NCBI RefSeq assembly: GCF_017502485.1
Contig: NZ_JAFVUX010000028.1
Coordinates: 1-64,000 of the forward strand
Length of the DNA stretch: 64,000 nucleotides
Origin: Helicobacter sp.
GTDB lineage: Bacteria; Campylobacterota; Campylobacteria; Campylobacterales; Helicobacteraceae
Direction: 5' to 3'
In this document: piece after piece, positions 34,543 through 43,559 of the stretch
Layout of the letters: every line of letters begins with the position of its first letter
How positions within the stretch are numbered: position 1 is the stretch's first letter
Translations under genes and position numbers: made by a program
The notes under the pieces: generated by a model
Database searches by the model: none
What the model was told of the DNA's origin: nothing
What the model saw: only the letters and a program-made list of their open reading frames with translations

Positions 34543-36851
34543 GGGATTTGCACATAGATTCTAGCAGTGATTAGATCTACTCGCTCTATCACCGCGGTGT
34601 AAATATTCTCACGCATAAGCTCGTAGCTACTTTGGGAGATGACTACACGCGCACCTTGGAGAAGTGGAGCTTTTTTTCTGGAAGATTGAGTGCTGCTAGA
34701 ATCTAGCTTTTTAGATTCTAGCGTGGTTTGAAATTCTCCATGTGCTAGGCTTTCTTCTTCAAGGATTCTAGGAATCGCGGTGTTGTGTGCAGGAGAGCTA
34801 GACTTGCAGTCTGCATCTCTTTTAATTGCAAAATTAGTGCAATGATTATCCAAAACAAGCCTAGTGCTTGGCGTTAGCCGATGTTTATTTGGTAATGCCA
34901 GATCTTTTGCGACCACCACTCCCAGTACCGGATACCTCTCATCAACCACCTGCACCAACACCACCGCCCCACTATGCGCCTGTGCCTCTCGCGCGTATTT
35001 TCTGTCCTTGAACTCCGCTTCTGCCCTAGAGATTTGCCGCTCTCTCTCATTAAGCAAAGGAACCATCACGCTACTAGATTCTAGGACATAGGCTATTTGC
35101 TTGCGCGCTTTATCCCCTAGAGCAATAATCGCATTTGCCATAATCACACGCCTAGGATCATCGCGCATTGCGATTTTTAGCAAGCGGTGGGCGATTAGAT
35201 CGCTATATCGGCGAATGGGCGAAGTGAAATGCGTATAAGCCTCAAACCCTAGTCCAAAGTGCACTTCCTTTCTATCCGTGTAGCGCGCTTCTTTCTGGGC
35301 TTTGATGATGAGAGTGTCTAGCTGCTTGCGCGCACTCTCCCCGCGCTTTAGGGCTTCTTGCTGCAAGGCTTGGATTTGGGCGTGGAAATTAGAGCCTTTG
35401 ATCGTGTAGCCTAGCTCTTTGGTGTGAGCAAACAGCGCATAAATCCTATCATCGCTTGGAGGCTCGTGCGCACGGTATATCCCACCATCTTCACAGATAC
35501 CCGCTAGCACTTGCGCGCTTAAGATATTTGCCAAAAGCATTGACTCTTCTATGAGAGAGTGGCTAGGACAGGCAGTGTGTGTGTGGATAGATTCTATCGC
35601 ACCTTGGGGATTTAGGCGCATAGTGGTATCGCTAGTTATAAAGTCATAGCCCTTTGTCAGTCGTTTTGCCTTTAGCTTTTGGGTGATCGCGTATAAATCG
35701 CGTAGCCACGAGAAGTGCGCAAGGCTAGATTCTAGCTTGCAAGCTCTTGTCTCCCCAGAATCTAAAATCGCTTGCGCTTGCTCATAGCTAATATTCGCGC
35801 GCGGGGTGATGAGTGCTTCATAGAGTCTAGCAGATCTAGGGAGCTTAGTGCGCCTATGTAGCATAATCTCCCACACAAGTGCTAGCTTAGGCTCATTAGC
35901 ACGCAAGGAGCAAAGAGACTGGCTCAAAGCATTTGGCAACATAGGGTAGCAAGTATGCGGGAAATATAAGCTAAAGCAGCGTGATTTTGCCTGTATGTCT
36001 AGCTCAGTGTTTGGCAGCACATATTCACTCACATCAGCGATAGCGATATAGAGCGTGTGGGAACCCTGATCCCAAAACACCGCATCATCGTGGTCTTTGG
36101 CATCACTTGGATCAATGGTGATAAAAGGCTTATCGCAGAGATTGACCCTATCTGGGTAGCATCTCGCATCGACATCGCCAAAACTCTGGGCGAAAACTTG
36201 CGCAGCTTGGCTAAAGCTATCAGCGAAGTTATATTTAGCTAGGACAAGCTTCTCATCAACACTAGGGTCAAGCAAAGAGCCCAAAACTTTTGTAATCTGC
36301 CCAGCACTATACTCAAGCACACAATGCTTGGGCAAGGCGCGCAAAGACTTTTGCGAAAACGGCAAGGAGATAGGCTCTAGACTCTTACAATCTAGAGCAA
36401 TGATTTTGCCTCTTTTTTGCACAAGACATAGTAGCCTTGAGACAGGCACACTAGAGCAGCTAAGCACCTTTATAAGTCTTGGCTCTTTAGGCTTAGTAAG
36501 CAGTAGCACCAAGTCGCCATCGGCAAGCGCATTAGCGCGCCTATCTCTGCCTCTACGCAAACGCAGTCCCCTATCTTTTGGGTTAGCAATATTTTGTGCG
36601 AAGAGTGCGCCACTATTTTTATGGATTCTTGCTAGCATAAATACAGGAGCAAGCTTATAAAGCCTAGAGTCTTTAGCAATCGCACCGCAAGCGCGTAGCT
36701 GCTCATACACGCTGGCAAATTTCTTGGGTATATCACGCCTACCTACCACAAGACTTACTAGAAACTCCTCCACACGACCCCTTACAAGCAAATGTGTTAT
36801 AGTAGCATTAATGTCCTTAAAGCTCTTAGTGTGCGCTTGCCACAGCCCCAA
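34539..36851 (-). CDS. rnr: ribonuclease R (VacB/RNB family 3'-5' exoribonuclease)
   Basis: The catalytic RNB domain spans about residues 225-560 and includes FITIDPSDAKDHDDAVFWD with the metal-binding Asp cluster, SRCFSLYFPHTCYPMLPNALS, and AYTHFTSPIRRYSDLIAHRLL. An N-terminal cold-shock-like domain precedes it; the C-terminal S1 domain is interrupted by a Ser-rich insert (about residues 690-740) carrying LDSSSTQ and LESKKLDSSS words. At 770 residues it is longer than H. pylori VacB, mainly because of this insert. The start is a TTG at 36849-36851, which is uncertain. It degrades structured RNA. Confidence 0.9.
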   Translation of the reverse strand: MGLWQAHTKSFKDINATITHLLVRGRVEEFLVSLVVGRRDIPKKFASVYEQLRACGAIAKDSRLYKLAPVFMLARIHKNSGALFAQNIANPKDRGLRLRRGRDRRANALADGDLVLLLTKPKEPRLIKVLSCSSVPVSRLLCLVQKRGKIIALDCKSLEPISLPFSQKSLRALPKHCVLEYSAGQITKVLGSLLDPSVDEKLVLAKYNFADSFSQAAQVFAQSFGDVDARCYPDRVNLCDKPFITIDPSDAKDHDDAVFWDQGSHTLYIAIADVSEYVLPNTELDIQAKSRCFSLYFPHTCYPMLPNALSQSLCSLRANEPKLALVWEIMLHRRTKLPRSARLYEALITPRANISYEQAQAILDSGETRACKLESSLAHFSWLRDLYAITQKLKAKRLTKGYDFITSDTTMRLNPQGAIESIHTHTACPSHSLIEESMLLANILSAQVLAGICEDGGIYRAHEPPSDDRIYALFAHTKELGYTIKGSNFHAQIQALQQEALKRGESARKQLDTLIIKAQKEARYTDRKEVHFGLGFEAYTHFTSPIRRYSDLIAHRLLKIAMRDDPRRVIMANAIIALGDKARKQIAYVLESSSVMVPLLNERERQISRAEAEFKDRKYAREAQAHSGAVVLVQVVDERYPVLGVVVAKDLALPNKHRLTPSTRLVLDNHCTNFAIKRDADCKSSSPAHNTAIPRILEEESLAHGEFQTTLESKKLDSSSTQSSRKKAPLLQGARVVISQSSYELMRENIYTAVIERVDLITARIYVQIP

Positions 36852-36984
36852 ACTCCTCTAAAAAACTCCAATGCTTTTTAGCTCCTATCTCTTTATCTTG
36901 TAACATTTCAGCAAATTGTTAGAGCATCTTGCTTAGAATATACTATACCCGCACCAAATCAAGCAAAACCAACAAGGAGAGACA

Positions 36985-39900
36985 ATGCTCTTTGAAGACA
37001 TTATCCAGCGAATTTACCAAGATAGCTTAAGCACTAGGCAGCAAGGTAGCAAGTTTGAAAAGCTTGTGAAAAAGCTCTTGCAGCTTGCTCCAAGCTTTAA
37101 CGCACGCTTTGCAGATGTGTATCTATGGAGTGAGTTTAGCGATGCCTTTGGGCTAGCACAAAATGACATAGGCATAGATATAATGGCGCGCGATTTTGAT
37201 GGCAAATGGGTAGCGATCCAGTGCAAAGCCCTAGAGCCAAGCACAAGCCTAGCTCTAGCAGATTTGAAAAACTTCTTAGGAGTGCGCACGATCACTTCAC
37301 CTAGTGGCAAAGTGTTTTGCCATATTTCCCAGCACCTAATCTTCCACACCTGCAAAGATGTCTCTCAAAATGTCTTTAAAGCCCTGCAGCAAGCCCAAGA
37401 TAGCACAACACTTGAAGCCAAAGCTTATGGCTACTACGATTTGCAAGAGCTTGGGATCTTGTGGGAGAGCTTTGATACAGATGATATAAACTCTCTTAAG
37501 CTAAGTGGCAAAAAGCAGCTACGAGAGCACCAAAAGCAAGCCTTAAGTGCCATACAAAGCCACTTTATAGAGCAGGGCAATACACGAGGGAAAGTGATAA
37601 TGGCGTGCGGCACGGGCAAAAGCCTGCTAGCTATCCGCACCATAGATAGCCTAGTAAATCCGGGTGAAATCGCACTTTTCTTAGCACCAAGCCTAGCCCT
37701 AATCGATCAAATGATAAAAGAATTTTTCAAAGAAAGCCTATCGCCTAGCTACCAAGTCTTTGCCGTATGCAGTGATGGCAAGGTCGGCTCTGCTAAAAGC
37801 GAAGATTTGCACGAAAATGAGCTATGTATCTCCCCCACCACAAGCCCCAAAGCTCTAGCACACGCGATAAATGTAATGCTTGTTAATGTTGCTATTTCTA
37901 CGGGGGGGGGGGGGGACAATGCGCATAGCCTAAAATCTGTCCCCAAAATTGTCATTTTCTCCACCTACCAAAGCCTAGATGTTATCATAGACTCACAAAA
38001 GCTCTTTAACAAACCCCTTAAAATCATCATAAACGACGAAGCCCACCGCACCGCTGGCGTGCAAAAGCTCGATGAGTCCGGTAATGTCAAAGAAATCAGC
38101 GTATGGCAAAAAACACATAATAATGACTTGCTAGATTCTACCTATCGTTTATATCTAACAGCTACACCAAGGATTTATAGCGATAAAGCTAAAGACAATT
38201 TGAAAGAAAAATCCCAAGGCAACGACCTGTCCCTTTTCTCAATGGACGATGAAGCCACCTTTGGCAAGGAGATCTACTCCCTTAGATTCCACCAAGCCAT
38301 CAAGCAAAATCTCTTAAGCGATTATCGTGTGGTGATTAGCTATATGCGTAAAGAGTATTTAGCCGAGTATCTAGGTAAGCTCACCAAAGCTCAAGAGAAG
38401 CTCAATATAACCTTAGAAGATGCAGGGAAGATGGTCGCCTTCTCCCACGCTCTAAAAAAGCGTAACTTAAACTTCGTCGATGAAAATGGTGCGTTTGAAA
38501 ACTATGTAGATGACACACCTATGCGCCGTGCAGTGGCGTTTCACCGATCTATTAGAAACTCTAAGGTTATGACTAGCTTTTTCTCCGGGGGAGAAAGCCC
38601 CATTGATAAAGACACGATTTTCACCCATATTGATGGCACAGACAATGCCTACGCCAAGTCCAAAAAGCTAGGCTGGCTAGCCCAAGATCTAGGCGAGCAA
38701 GAAGCACGCGTCCTAAGCAATGCCAAGTGCTTGACAGAGGGTATTGATGTGCCTAGTCTTGATGCGGTATGCTTCTTTGACAAGCGGGATTCTGTGGTAG
38801 ATATAGTCCAAGCAGTAGGGCGAGCGATAAGAAAGAGTGATGGCAAGAAATATGGCTATATTATCCTGCCTTTGGTGCTAAGTGATGAAGAGATAAAAAA
38901 CTACGATAAAACGCTCAACGAAGATAAATTCAAAATCGTATGGCAGACGCTCAAAGCCCTTAGAAGCCACGATGAGCGGCTTATCGATGAAGCTAGGATT
39001 GCTGAAGTAGTAAGCATATCAGCAGAGTGGGAGCCTAGTGAGATCCCAGAGTCGCTGCTTTTCTCTCTTAGCGAGCTTTTCACCGAGATGAAAAACGCCG
39101 TGCCTAAAAACTTAGGCGACCTGCAGTATTGGGAAAACTACGCAAGCAAAGTCGGCGATATTATGCAAGCTCTCATACTTCGCATACAAGCCCTGCTAGA
39201 TTCTAGCCCTGCTATACAAGAGCTCTTTGCCACCTTTTGCAAAGCCCTGCAGAGCAACCTAAACGCTAGCTTTGATGAGAGGCAAGCCATAGCCCTAGTA
39301 GCCCAGCACATCATCACAAAGCCTATTTTTGAGTGTATATTCCCAAGTCTTGACTTCACCACATTTGACAAAGTCTCTGCCGAGCTAGAGAAGCTCCACA
39401 GCAAGCTCCTAGAGCAAGGGCTAAATGCCGAGACAAAGACGCTAGAGAAGTTCTACACCTCCGTGCGCCAGAGTGCCGAGTATGCCAAAAGCGATAAATC
39501 CAAACAAAGCTTAATCAAAAATCTCTACAATACCCTATTCAAAAAAGCGTTCAAAAAGACACAAGAAAAGCTAGGCATAGTCTATACCCCCATTGAGGGC
39601 GTAGATTTTATCGTTCACTCAACCCAATACCTCTTGCAAAAGCACTTTGGCAAATCTCTAGGCGATGAGCATATCCACATAGCAGACCCATTTACCGGCA
39701 CAGGCACATTTATCACCCGCACGATACAAAGTGGCTATTTAGACTCGAGGCTAGAATCTAAATTTGCTAAAGAGCTATGGGCAAATGAGATTACACTGCT
39801 AGGATACTATATCGCACAGATAAACATCGCCACCACTTACCACGAAAGACTTCTATATCTTAGGGATTCAGTATTGAGCGATAAATCGGCGATTGCTTCG

Positions 39901-41076
39901 CGCGCGCTGCGGTTACATACACCAAATATGCGCCCTTGCACGCACTCACAAAGCCCCGATTTCTCATCGCAATCCTTAGAATCCCAAGGCGGTGATACTA
40001 CCCTAGAATCCACTTTTGAAACTAGAATCCTTGAAGAAGAAAGCCAAGCTTCCCAATCGTCATCGCGAGCCGACACCCCCTCTCCGTCATTGCGAGGCGA
40101 TACAATCGCCGAAGCAATCCACACAAAGGCACAAAAGCTAGATTCTAGTATGGATTGCCACGCGGACAAGTCCGCTCGCAATGACAAAAATCTAAACGAG
40201 CAAGCAAAGGATTCTAGGATTTGCGAAAACACTCAAAGTGTCGCCACCCAGCAGGCGGAAGCAGTTGAGATGAGAAATCGTGGCTTTCAAGCTGGAGGCG
40301 AAGGGAGTTACCTAAGCGGTAATGACCGAGCCTCCAGCGCAGAATCCGCGATTTATCGCTCAAATGCGACGCCCACAGAGATAAAGCTTTTTGATAATTT
40401 ACTCTTCACCGACACCTTCAACACCTACGCCCCAGACTCCAAAGGCTTCAAGGGCAGGAGAGAAGACCCCAAGCTCTTTGATAGCGAATATTTGGAGAAA
40501 AACTACGCCAAAATCCAAGAGTTTAAAAACACCGAGTTTAAAATCTTTATGAGTAATCCCCCATATTCCGCTAAGCAAGAATCTGTAAATGATGATAATG
40601 CCAATGAAAAATCCCCCCATATTGACAAACGCATAAGCGAAACCTACCGAGCCAAGTCCCTAGCCACTAGCACCAAAAACACCAACTTTGACTCTTTCAA
40701 ACGCGCCCTGCGTTTTATGAGCGATAGGATAGGAGAGAGCGGGGGGATTATAGGGCTTGTAGTCAATGGCAGTTTCTTAGAGAGCAATAGCGATGATGGC
40801 TTGCGCGCGTGCTTAGAAGCAGAGTTTGACTATATCTATATCTTTAATCTTAGGGGCAATCAACGCACTTCCGGCGAGACTTCACGCAAAGAAGGCGGCA
40901 AATTCTTTGACTCCGGCTCACGCACCCCTGTGGCGATATGCTTTTTTGTCAAGCTAGATTCTAGTGCAGAATCTAGCTTGACAATAAAACCGATACCCCC
41001 TCTCCGTCATTGCGAGGCGGTGGCAAAGCCACCAACGAAGCGATCCATAAATCCACGCAAGTGGATTCTAGTGTGA
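36985..41076 (+). CDS. type ISP-like restriction-modification enzyme: nuclease, DEAH helicase and adenine methyltransferase; phase-variable, C-terminus cut off by frameshift
   Basis: ATG 36985 follows AAGGAGAGACA. Residues 15-125 hold an Mrr-like nuclease (IGIDIMARDFDGKWVAIQCK, catalytic D/QxK). Residues 170-640 form an SF2 helicase with Walker A ACGTGKS near 208 and box NDEAHR near 349. The methyltransferase begins near 860, with SAM motif DPFTGTGTF near 901 and NPPY near 1191. These two motifs lie unusually far apart because a Ser-rich insertion with palindromic repeats fills about residues 975-1130. A G14 tract (37902-37915) encodes the Gly4 at about residue 308 and is in frame here. The frame ends prematurely at 41076 inside another insertion; the target-recognition part continues in a different frame from 41010. 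Confidence 0.85.
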   Translation: MLFEDIIQRIYQDSLSTRQQGSKFEKLVKKLLQLAPSFNARFADVYLWSEFSDAFGLAQNDIGIDIMARDFDGKWVAIQCKALEPSTSLALADLKNFLGVRTITSPSGKVFCHISQHLIFHTCKDVSQNVFKALQQAQDSTTLEAKAYGYYDLQELGILWESFDTDDINSLKLSGKKQLREHQKQALSAIQSHFIEQGNTRGKVIMACGTGKSLLAIRTIDSLVNPGEIALFLAPSLALIDQMIKEFFKESLSPSYQVFAVCSDGKVGSAKSEDLHENELCISPTTSPKALAHAINVMLVNVAISTGGGGDNAHSLKSVPKIVIFSTYQSLDVIIDSQKLFNKPLKIIINDEAHRTAGVQKLDESGNVKEISVWQKTHNNDLLDSTYRLYLTATPRIYSDKAKDNLKEKSQGNDLSLFSMDDEATFGKEIYSLRFHQAIKQNLLSDYRVVISYMRKEYLAEYLGKLTKAQEKLNITLEDAGKMVAFSHALKKRNLNFVDENGAFENYVDDTPMRRAVAFHRSIRNSKVMTSFFSGGESPIDKDTIFTHIDGTDNAYAKSKKLGWLAQDLGEQEARVLSNAKCLTEGIDVPSLDAVCFFDKRDSVVDIVQAVGRAIRKSDGKKYGYIILPLVLSDEEIKNYDKTLNEDKFKIVWQTLKALRSHDERLIDEARIAEVVSISAEWEPSEIPESLLFSLSELFTEMKNAVPKNLGDLQYWENYASKVGDIMQALILRIQALLDSSPAIQELFATFCKALQSNLNASFDERQAIALVAQHIITKPIFECIFPSLDFTTFDKVSAELEKLHSKLLEQGLNAETKTLEKFYTSVRQSAEYAKSDKSKQSLIKNLYNTLFKKAFKKTQEKLGIVYTPIEGVDFIVHSTQYLLQKHFGKSLGDEHIHIADPFTGTGTFITRTIQSGYLDSRLESKFAKELWANEITLLGYYIAQINIATTYHERLLYLRDSVLSDKSAIASRALRLHTPNMRPCTHSQSPDFSSQSLESQGGDTTLESTFETRILEEESQASQSSSRADTPSPSLRGDTIAEAIHTKAQKLDSSMDCHADKSARNDKNLNEQAKDSRICENTQSVATQQAEAVEMRNRGFQAGGEGSYLSGNDRASSAESAIYRSNATPTEIKLFDNLLFTDTFNTYAPDSKGFKGRREDPKLFDSEYLEKNYAKIQEFKNTEFKIFMSNPPYSAKQESVNDDNANEKSPHIDKRISETYRAKSLATSTKNTNFDSFKRALRFMSDRIGESGGIIGLVVNGSFLESNSDDGLRACLEAEFDYIYIFNLRGNQRTSGETSRKEGGKFFDSGSRTPVAICFFVKLDSSAESSLTIKPIPPLRHCEAVAKPPTKRSINPRKWILV
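37902..37915 (+). repeat. G14 homopolymer, phase-variation tract
   Basis: Fourteen G between the Walker A and DEAH motif regions of the restriction enzyme. The frame is open with 14. Loss or gain of one would truncate the protein after about 310 residues, removing helicase and methyltransferase together. Confidence 0.88.
40086..40185 (+). repeat. cloverleaf palindromic element, copy A (in-frame in restriction gene)
   Basis: Outer arms GTCATTGCGAG (40086-40096) and CTCGCAATGAC (40175-40185); left hairpin GGCGAT/ATCGCC; central stem GCAATCCA (40114) and TGGATTGC (40151); right hairpin GCGGAC/GTCCGC. The loop of the central stem contains CTAGATTCTAG. Coding frame gives SLRG, EAIH, LDSS, DCHA and ARND in order. 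It lies between methyltransferase motifs I and IV. Confidence 0.85.
40291..40338 (+). repeat. second palindromic family, 48-bp copy 1
   Basis: GCTGGAGGC (40291-40299) pairs with GCCTCCAGC (40330-40338) around a core AAGGGAGTTACCTAAGCG followed by GTAATGACCG. The same core with different arms recurs at 53292-53338 in the NAD(P)H-hydrate repair gene. Confidence 0.7.
40948..40982. repeat. 15-bp perfect inverted repeat at the frameshift
   Basis: GTCAAGCTAGATTCT (40948-40962) and AGAATCTAGCTTGAC (40968-40982) pair perfectly over AGTGC. It lies at the end of the intact methyltransferase frame and just before element B and the frame change. It is the strongest coding-strand hairpin seen in the window. 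Confidence 0.85.
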
Positions 41077-41114
41077 AAGTGGATTGCCACGCGGACAAGT
41101 CCGCTCGCAATGAC
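41006..41114 (+). repeat. cloverleaf palindromic element, copy B (at the frameshift)
   Basis: Outer arms at 41006-41016 and 41104-41114 as in copy A, exactly 109 bp. Left hairpin is GGTGGC/GCCACC; right hairpin is GCGGAC/GTCCGC. In the frame of the downstream ORF it reads SLRGGGKATNEAIH, then DSS, DCHADKSARND; in the upstream frame it reads to a stop at 41076. Confidence 0.85.
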
Positions 41115-42863
41115 GATAAAACAAGTCCCCTTAGTCATTGCGAGACTTCCGCAGGAAGTCGCGGCAATCCACAACCAAGCAAAGCCAAAATCTACTACTA
41201 CGACATCGGCGACTACCTAGACCGCCAAACCAAGCTAAACATTATCCAAAACTTCAAATCCATAGAATCTATGGAAACTCAAGGGCTTTTCACTCTCATC
41301 ACGCCCAACAAAGACTACGACTGGATAAATCAGCGTGATTATAGCTTTATGGCTTTCACTCCTATGGGTAGCACAGGACAGAAGCTAAAGCCCCTAGCCA
41401 TAAACGCTAAAGGCGAATTAGAGCTAGAAATCTTTGAGATTTTCTCTCAAGGCGTGGTAACAGGCAAAGATAATTGGAGCTTTAACTTCTCTAAAGAGAA
41501 TCTAGCCAAAAACATTGCCCTTTGTATTGATACCTATAACACCGAGCGAGAAGCCCTAGCAGCAAACCCAGCTCATAAGCTCTGTAATGACCTAAGCAAG
41601 GTTACTTGGGGTGGGAGCTTAGATAAAAGAGTAAGAGCAAATAGAGAGCTAGTCTTTGATGAAAGCAGGATTAGAGTCTGCTCTTATCGCCCTTTCACAA
41701 AGGAGTTTTTATATTTTGGTAATGGCTATAACCATAGCCATTACCAAATGGATAAAATTTATCCATTTGGTAATAAAGGCGAGGCGATAGCCTGTATAAA
41801 TGGGGGGTTTGAAAATGTGGCAATTGCTATGAATGGTGGTGGTGATAGAAAAGAATTTTCAGCACTTATACATAATTTGATTACAGAACTTGGCACATTA
41901 CCAAATGGGCAAAACTTCCCGCTCTACTACTATGAGCGAGTAGAATCTAACGCAGAAAATGGGCAGATGACTATGGACTATGACCTAGCAGAATCCAGCG
42001 GCAACGCCTTTTCTCCGTCATTGCGAGGCGGTGGCAAAGCCACCAACGAAGCAATCCACAAAAATACGGATTCTAGTGCGGAAGTGGATTGCCACGATTC
42101 TGCTAGTGCAGAATCTCGCAATGACAAAAATACTGCCTACTATCGCAGAAAAGATGCCATAAGAGATGAAGCCCTAGCATTTTTCCAAAATGCCTATAAT
42201 GACAGCACCATTACAAAAGAAGATATGTTTTATTATATCTACGCTATTTTAAATCACCCCGCCTACATCGCTAAATACAAAGACAATCTCTCCAAAATGC
42301 TCCCTAGAATCCCGCTTATGCAGGACTTCTGGGGATTTGTGGCAAGCGGCAGGGCATTAGCAGGGCTACATATCAACTATGAGAGCTATAATAAGCCAGA
42401 TTCAAGGGCTTTTGCCTGCTTGGCAAAGGACTTGCAAGAGTTTAAGACAAGTGCTAAAGGCTTGTTTGAAAAAGACTTTAGGCAAAAGGCTAGAGAAGAT
42501 ATAGAGCATTTAAGTGAAGAAGACTTTAGGATAGAGACGATAAAATTTCACACCAAAGGCGTGAAAGATAGCATTTTGCTTAATGACAAAATCGCCATAG
42601 TCAATATCCCGCACAAGGCTTATGCGTATAAAGTCAATGGCAAAAGCGCGATAGAGTGGATACTAGATCGCTACAAAATCAGCACCGATAAAGCAAGCGG
42701 CATAGTCAATGACCCAAATCTCTATGAGAGCACAAGCGGGGCATTGAAGGGGCTAAAGGGCGGGCGATATGTCTGCGCGCTACTACTCTCTATCATCGAA
42801 ATGAGTGTGCGCACAAGCGAGGTCCTAGAATCTATGCCAGAGTATAAGCTACTAGAGAGCTAG
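41010..42863 (+). CDS. target-recognition and C-terminal part of the split restriction-modification enzyme
   Basis: This frame is open from about 40979 but has no credible start or ribosome site; 41010 is only a TTG. The first 50 residues are encoded by palindromic elements. From about residue 60 (KAKIYYYDIGDYLDRQTKLNII) the sequence continues the methyltransferase/target-recognition region of type ISP enzymes, with YSFMAFTPMGSTG, RICSYRPFTKEFLYFG-like and ALAGLHINYESY segments up to the native C-terminus. The frame differs by one from the upstream ORF, so the enzyme is split here. It needs a single-base change, or expression as a separate polypeptide, to be functional. A third palindromic copy (42017-42125) interrupts it in frame. 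Confidence 0.75.
   Translation: MRGGGKATNEAIHKSTQVDSSVKVDCHADKSARNDDKTSPLSHCETSAGSRGNPQPSKAKIYYYDIGDYLDRQTKLNIIQNFKSIESMETQGLFTLITPNKDYDWINQRDYSFMAFTPMGSTGQKLKPLAINAKGELELEIFEIFSQGVVTGKDNWSFNFSKENLAKNIALCIDTYNTEREALAANPAHKLCNDLSKVTWGGSLDKRVRANRELVFDESRIRVCSYRPFTKEFLYFGNGYNHSHYQMDKIYPFGNKGEAIACINGGFENVAIAMNGGGDRKEFSALIHNLITELGTLPNGQNFPLYYYERVESNAENGQMTMDYDLAESSGNAFSPSLRGGGKATNEAIHKNTDSSAEVDCHDSASAESRNDKNTAYYRRKDAIRDEALAFFQNAYNDSTITKEDMFYYIYAILNHPAYIAKYKDNLSKMLPRIPLMQDFWGFVASGRALAGLHINYESYNKPDSRAFACLAKDLQEFKTSAKGLFEKDFRQKAREDIEHLSEEDFRIETIKFHTKGVKDSILLNDKIAIVNIPHKAYAYKVNGKSAIEWILDRYKISTDKASGIVNDPNLYESTSGALKGLKGGRYVCALLLSIIEMSVRTSEVLESMPEYKLLES
41134..41171 (+). repeat. cloverleaf palindromic element, left half only
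   Basis: GTCATTGCGAG (41134-41144) is followed by the hairpin GACTTCC/GGAAGTC and GCAATCCA (41164-41171), then ends. It equals the left half of elements A-C with yet another hairpin arm, lying twenty bases after copy B. Confidence 0.75.
42017..42125 (+). repeat. cloverleaf palindromic element, copy C (in-frame)
   Basis: Outer arms at 42017-42027 and 42115-42125, again exactly 109 bp. Left hairpin GGTGGC/GCCACC as in copy B; right hairpin is GATTCTGC/GCAGAATC, different from B but still self-complementary. Encodes SLRGGGKATNEAIH, DSS, DCHDSASAESRND within the recognition-domain ORF. Confidence 0.85.
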
Positions 42864-42920
42864 ACTACTTGTGCTAGCCAAAGCGCGCAATGACAAAAAG
42901 GGCGTTAGTGCAAAGTGGAT

Positions 42921-43559
42921 CTAGGGCTTGCAAAAGCCTAGCAATAGGCGAAAATGCTCTAAAGACTCTTTCTTCAAGCTTGGGTTGCGCAGGAGTGCGG
43001 AGATAGAGTGTGTGGCGATAGCTTTCTTGCCAAAGACATCAAGTAGCGCGCCCTTATGGCTAGAATCTAAACCTAGCAAAGACTCTAGCACTACTTCACC
43101 AAAAAGCACGAGACAAGAAGCCTTTAGGCTTTGGATTTGGCTAATGAGATAGGGCTTACATAGCTCGATCTCTTGAGGGCTAGCTGGGTGAGAAGCGCAT
43201 TTGAGTAAAGATAGCACACTAAAGTGCTGAAGCTTGAAGACTCTTTGAGCGATGTTAGTGAGCATTTGCGAAGCTTTAGAATCTACAAGCCCAGACTCAT
43301 CGCCCATAGCAAGCTCCACAACAAACACAAGCGGAGAAGCTTGGATATAGCCTGCTTGCGGGTGCGCGCTGCTGCTCCTTGGACAGAGCTTGCAGTGGGC
43401 GATCGTGCTAGCAAGCGAGCTTTGGCGGGAGTCTATAAGCTCTTGCGCATTTGTAGATACTCTTTGCAAAGGCTGGACAAACTCCACCCCACAAGCTCGC
43501 GCGACATAAAGCTTATAGAGCTCTCGCTTGAGCTCTAGGCTTGTGGCACTCTTAGGCAT
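42921..43559 (-). CDS. uracil-DNA glycosylase family 4-like protein
   Basis: The 212-residue protein has an N-terminal CKLCPRSS motif near residue 56 like the Fe-S cysteines of family 4/5 glycosylases, then VVELAMGDESGLVDSKASQML in the place of the GE-PG active-site loop and SLLKCASHPASPQEIELCKPYLISQI with the later conserved Cys pair. The active-site loop is degenerate, so catalytic activity is uncertain. It would excise uracil from DNA in base-excision repair. Its start overlaps the aspA stop by eight bases, forming a minus-strand pair. Confidence 0.6.
   Translation of the reverse strand: MPKSATSLELKRELYKLYVARACGVEFVQPLQRVSTNAQELIDSRQSSLASTIAHCKLCPRSSSAHPQAGYIQASPLVFVVELAMGDESGLVDSKASQMLTNIAQRVFKLQHFSVLSLLKCASHPASPQEIELCKPYLISQIQSLKASCLVLFGEVVLESLLGLDSSHKGALLDVFGKKAIATHSISALLRNPSLKKESLEHFRLLLGFCKP

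Noticed and set aside
41010-41012. TTG at 41010 as a real translation start
   Set aside because: No ribosome site is present and the codon lies inside a palindromic element; the ORF is the displaced 3' part of the upstream gene.
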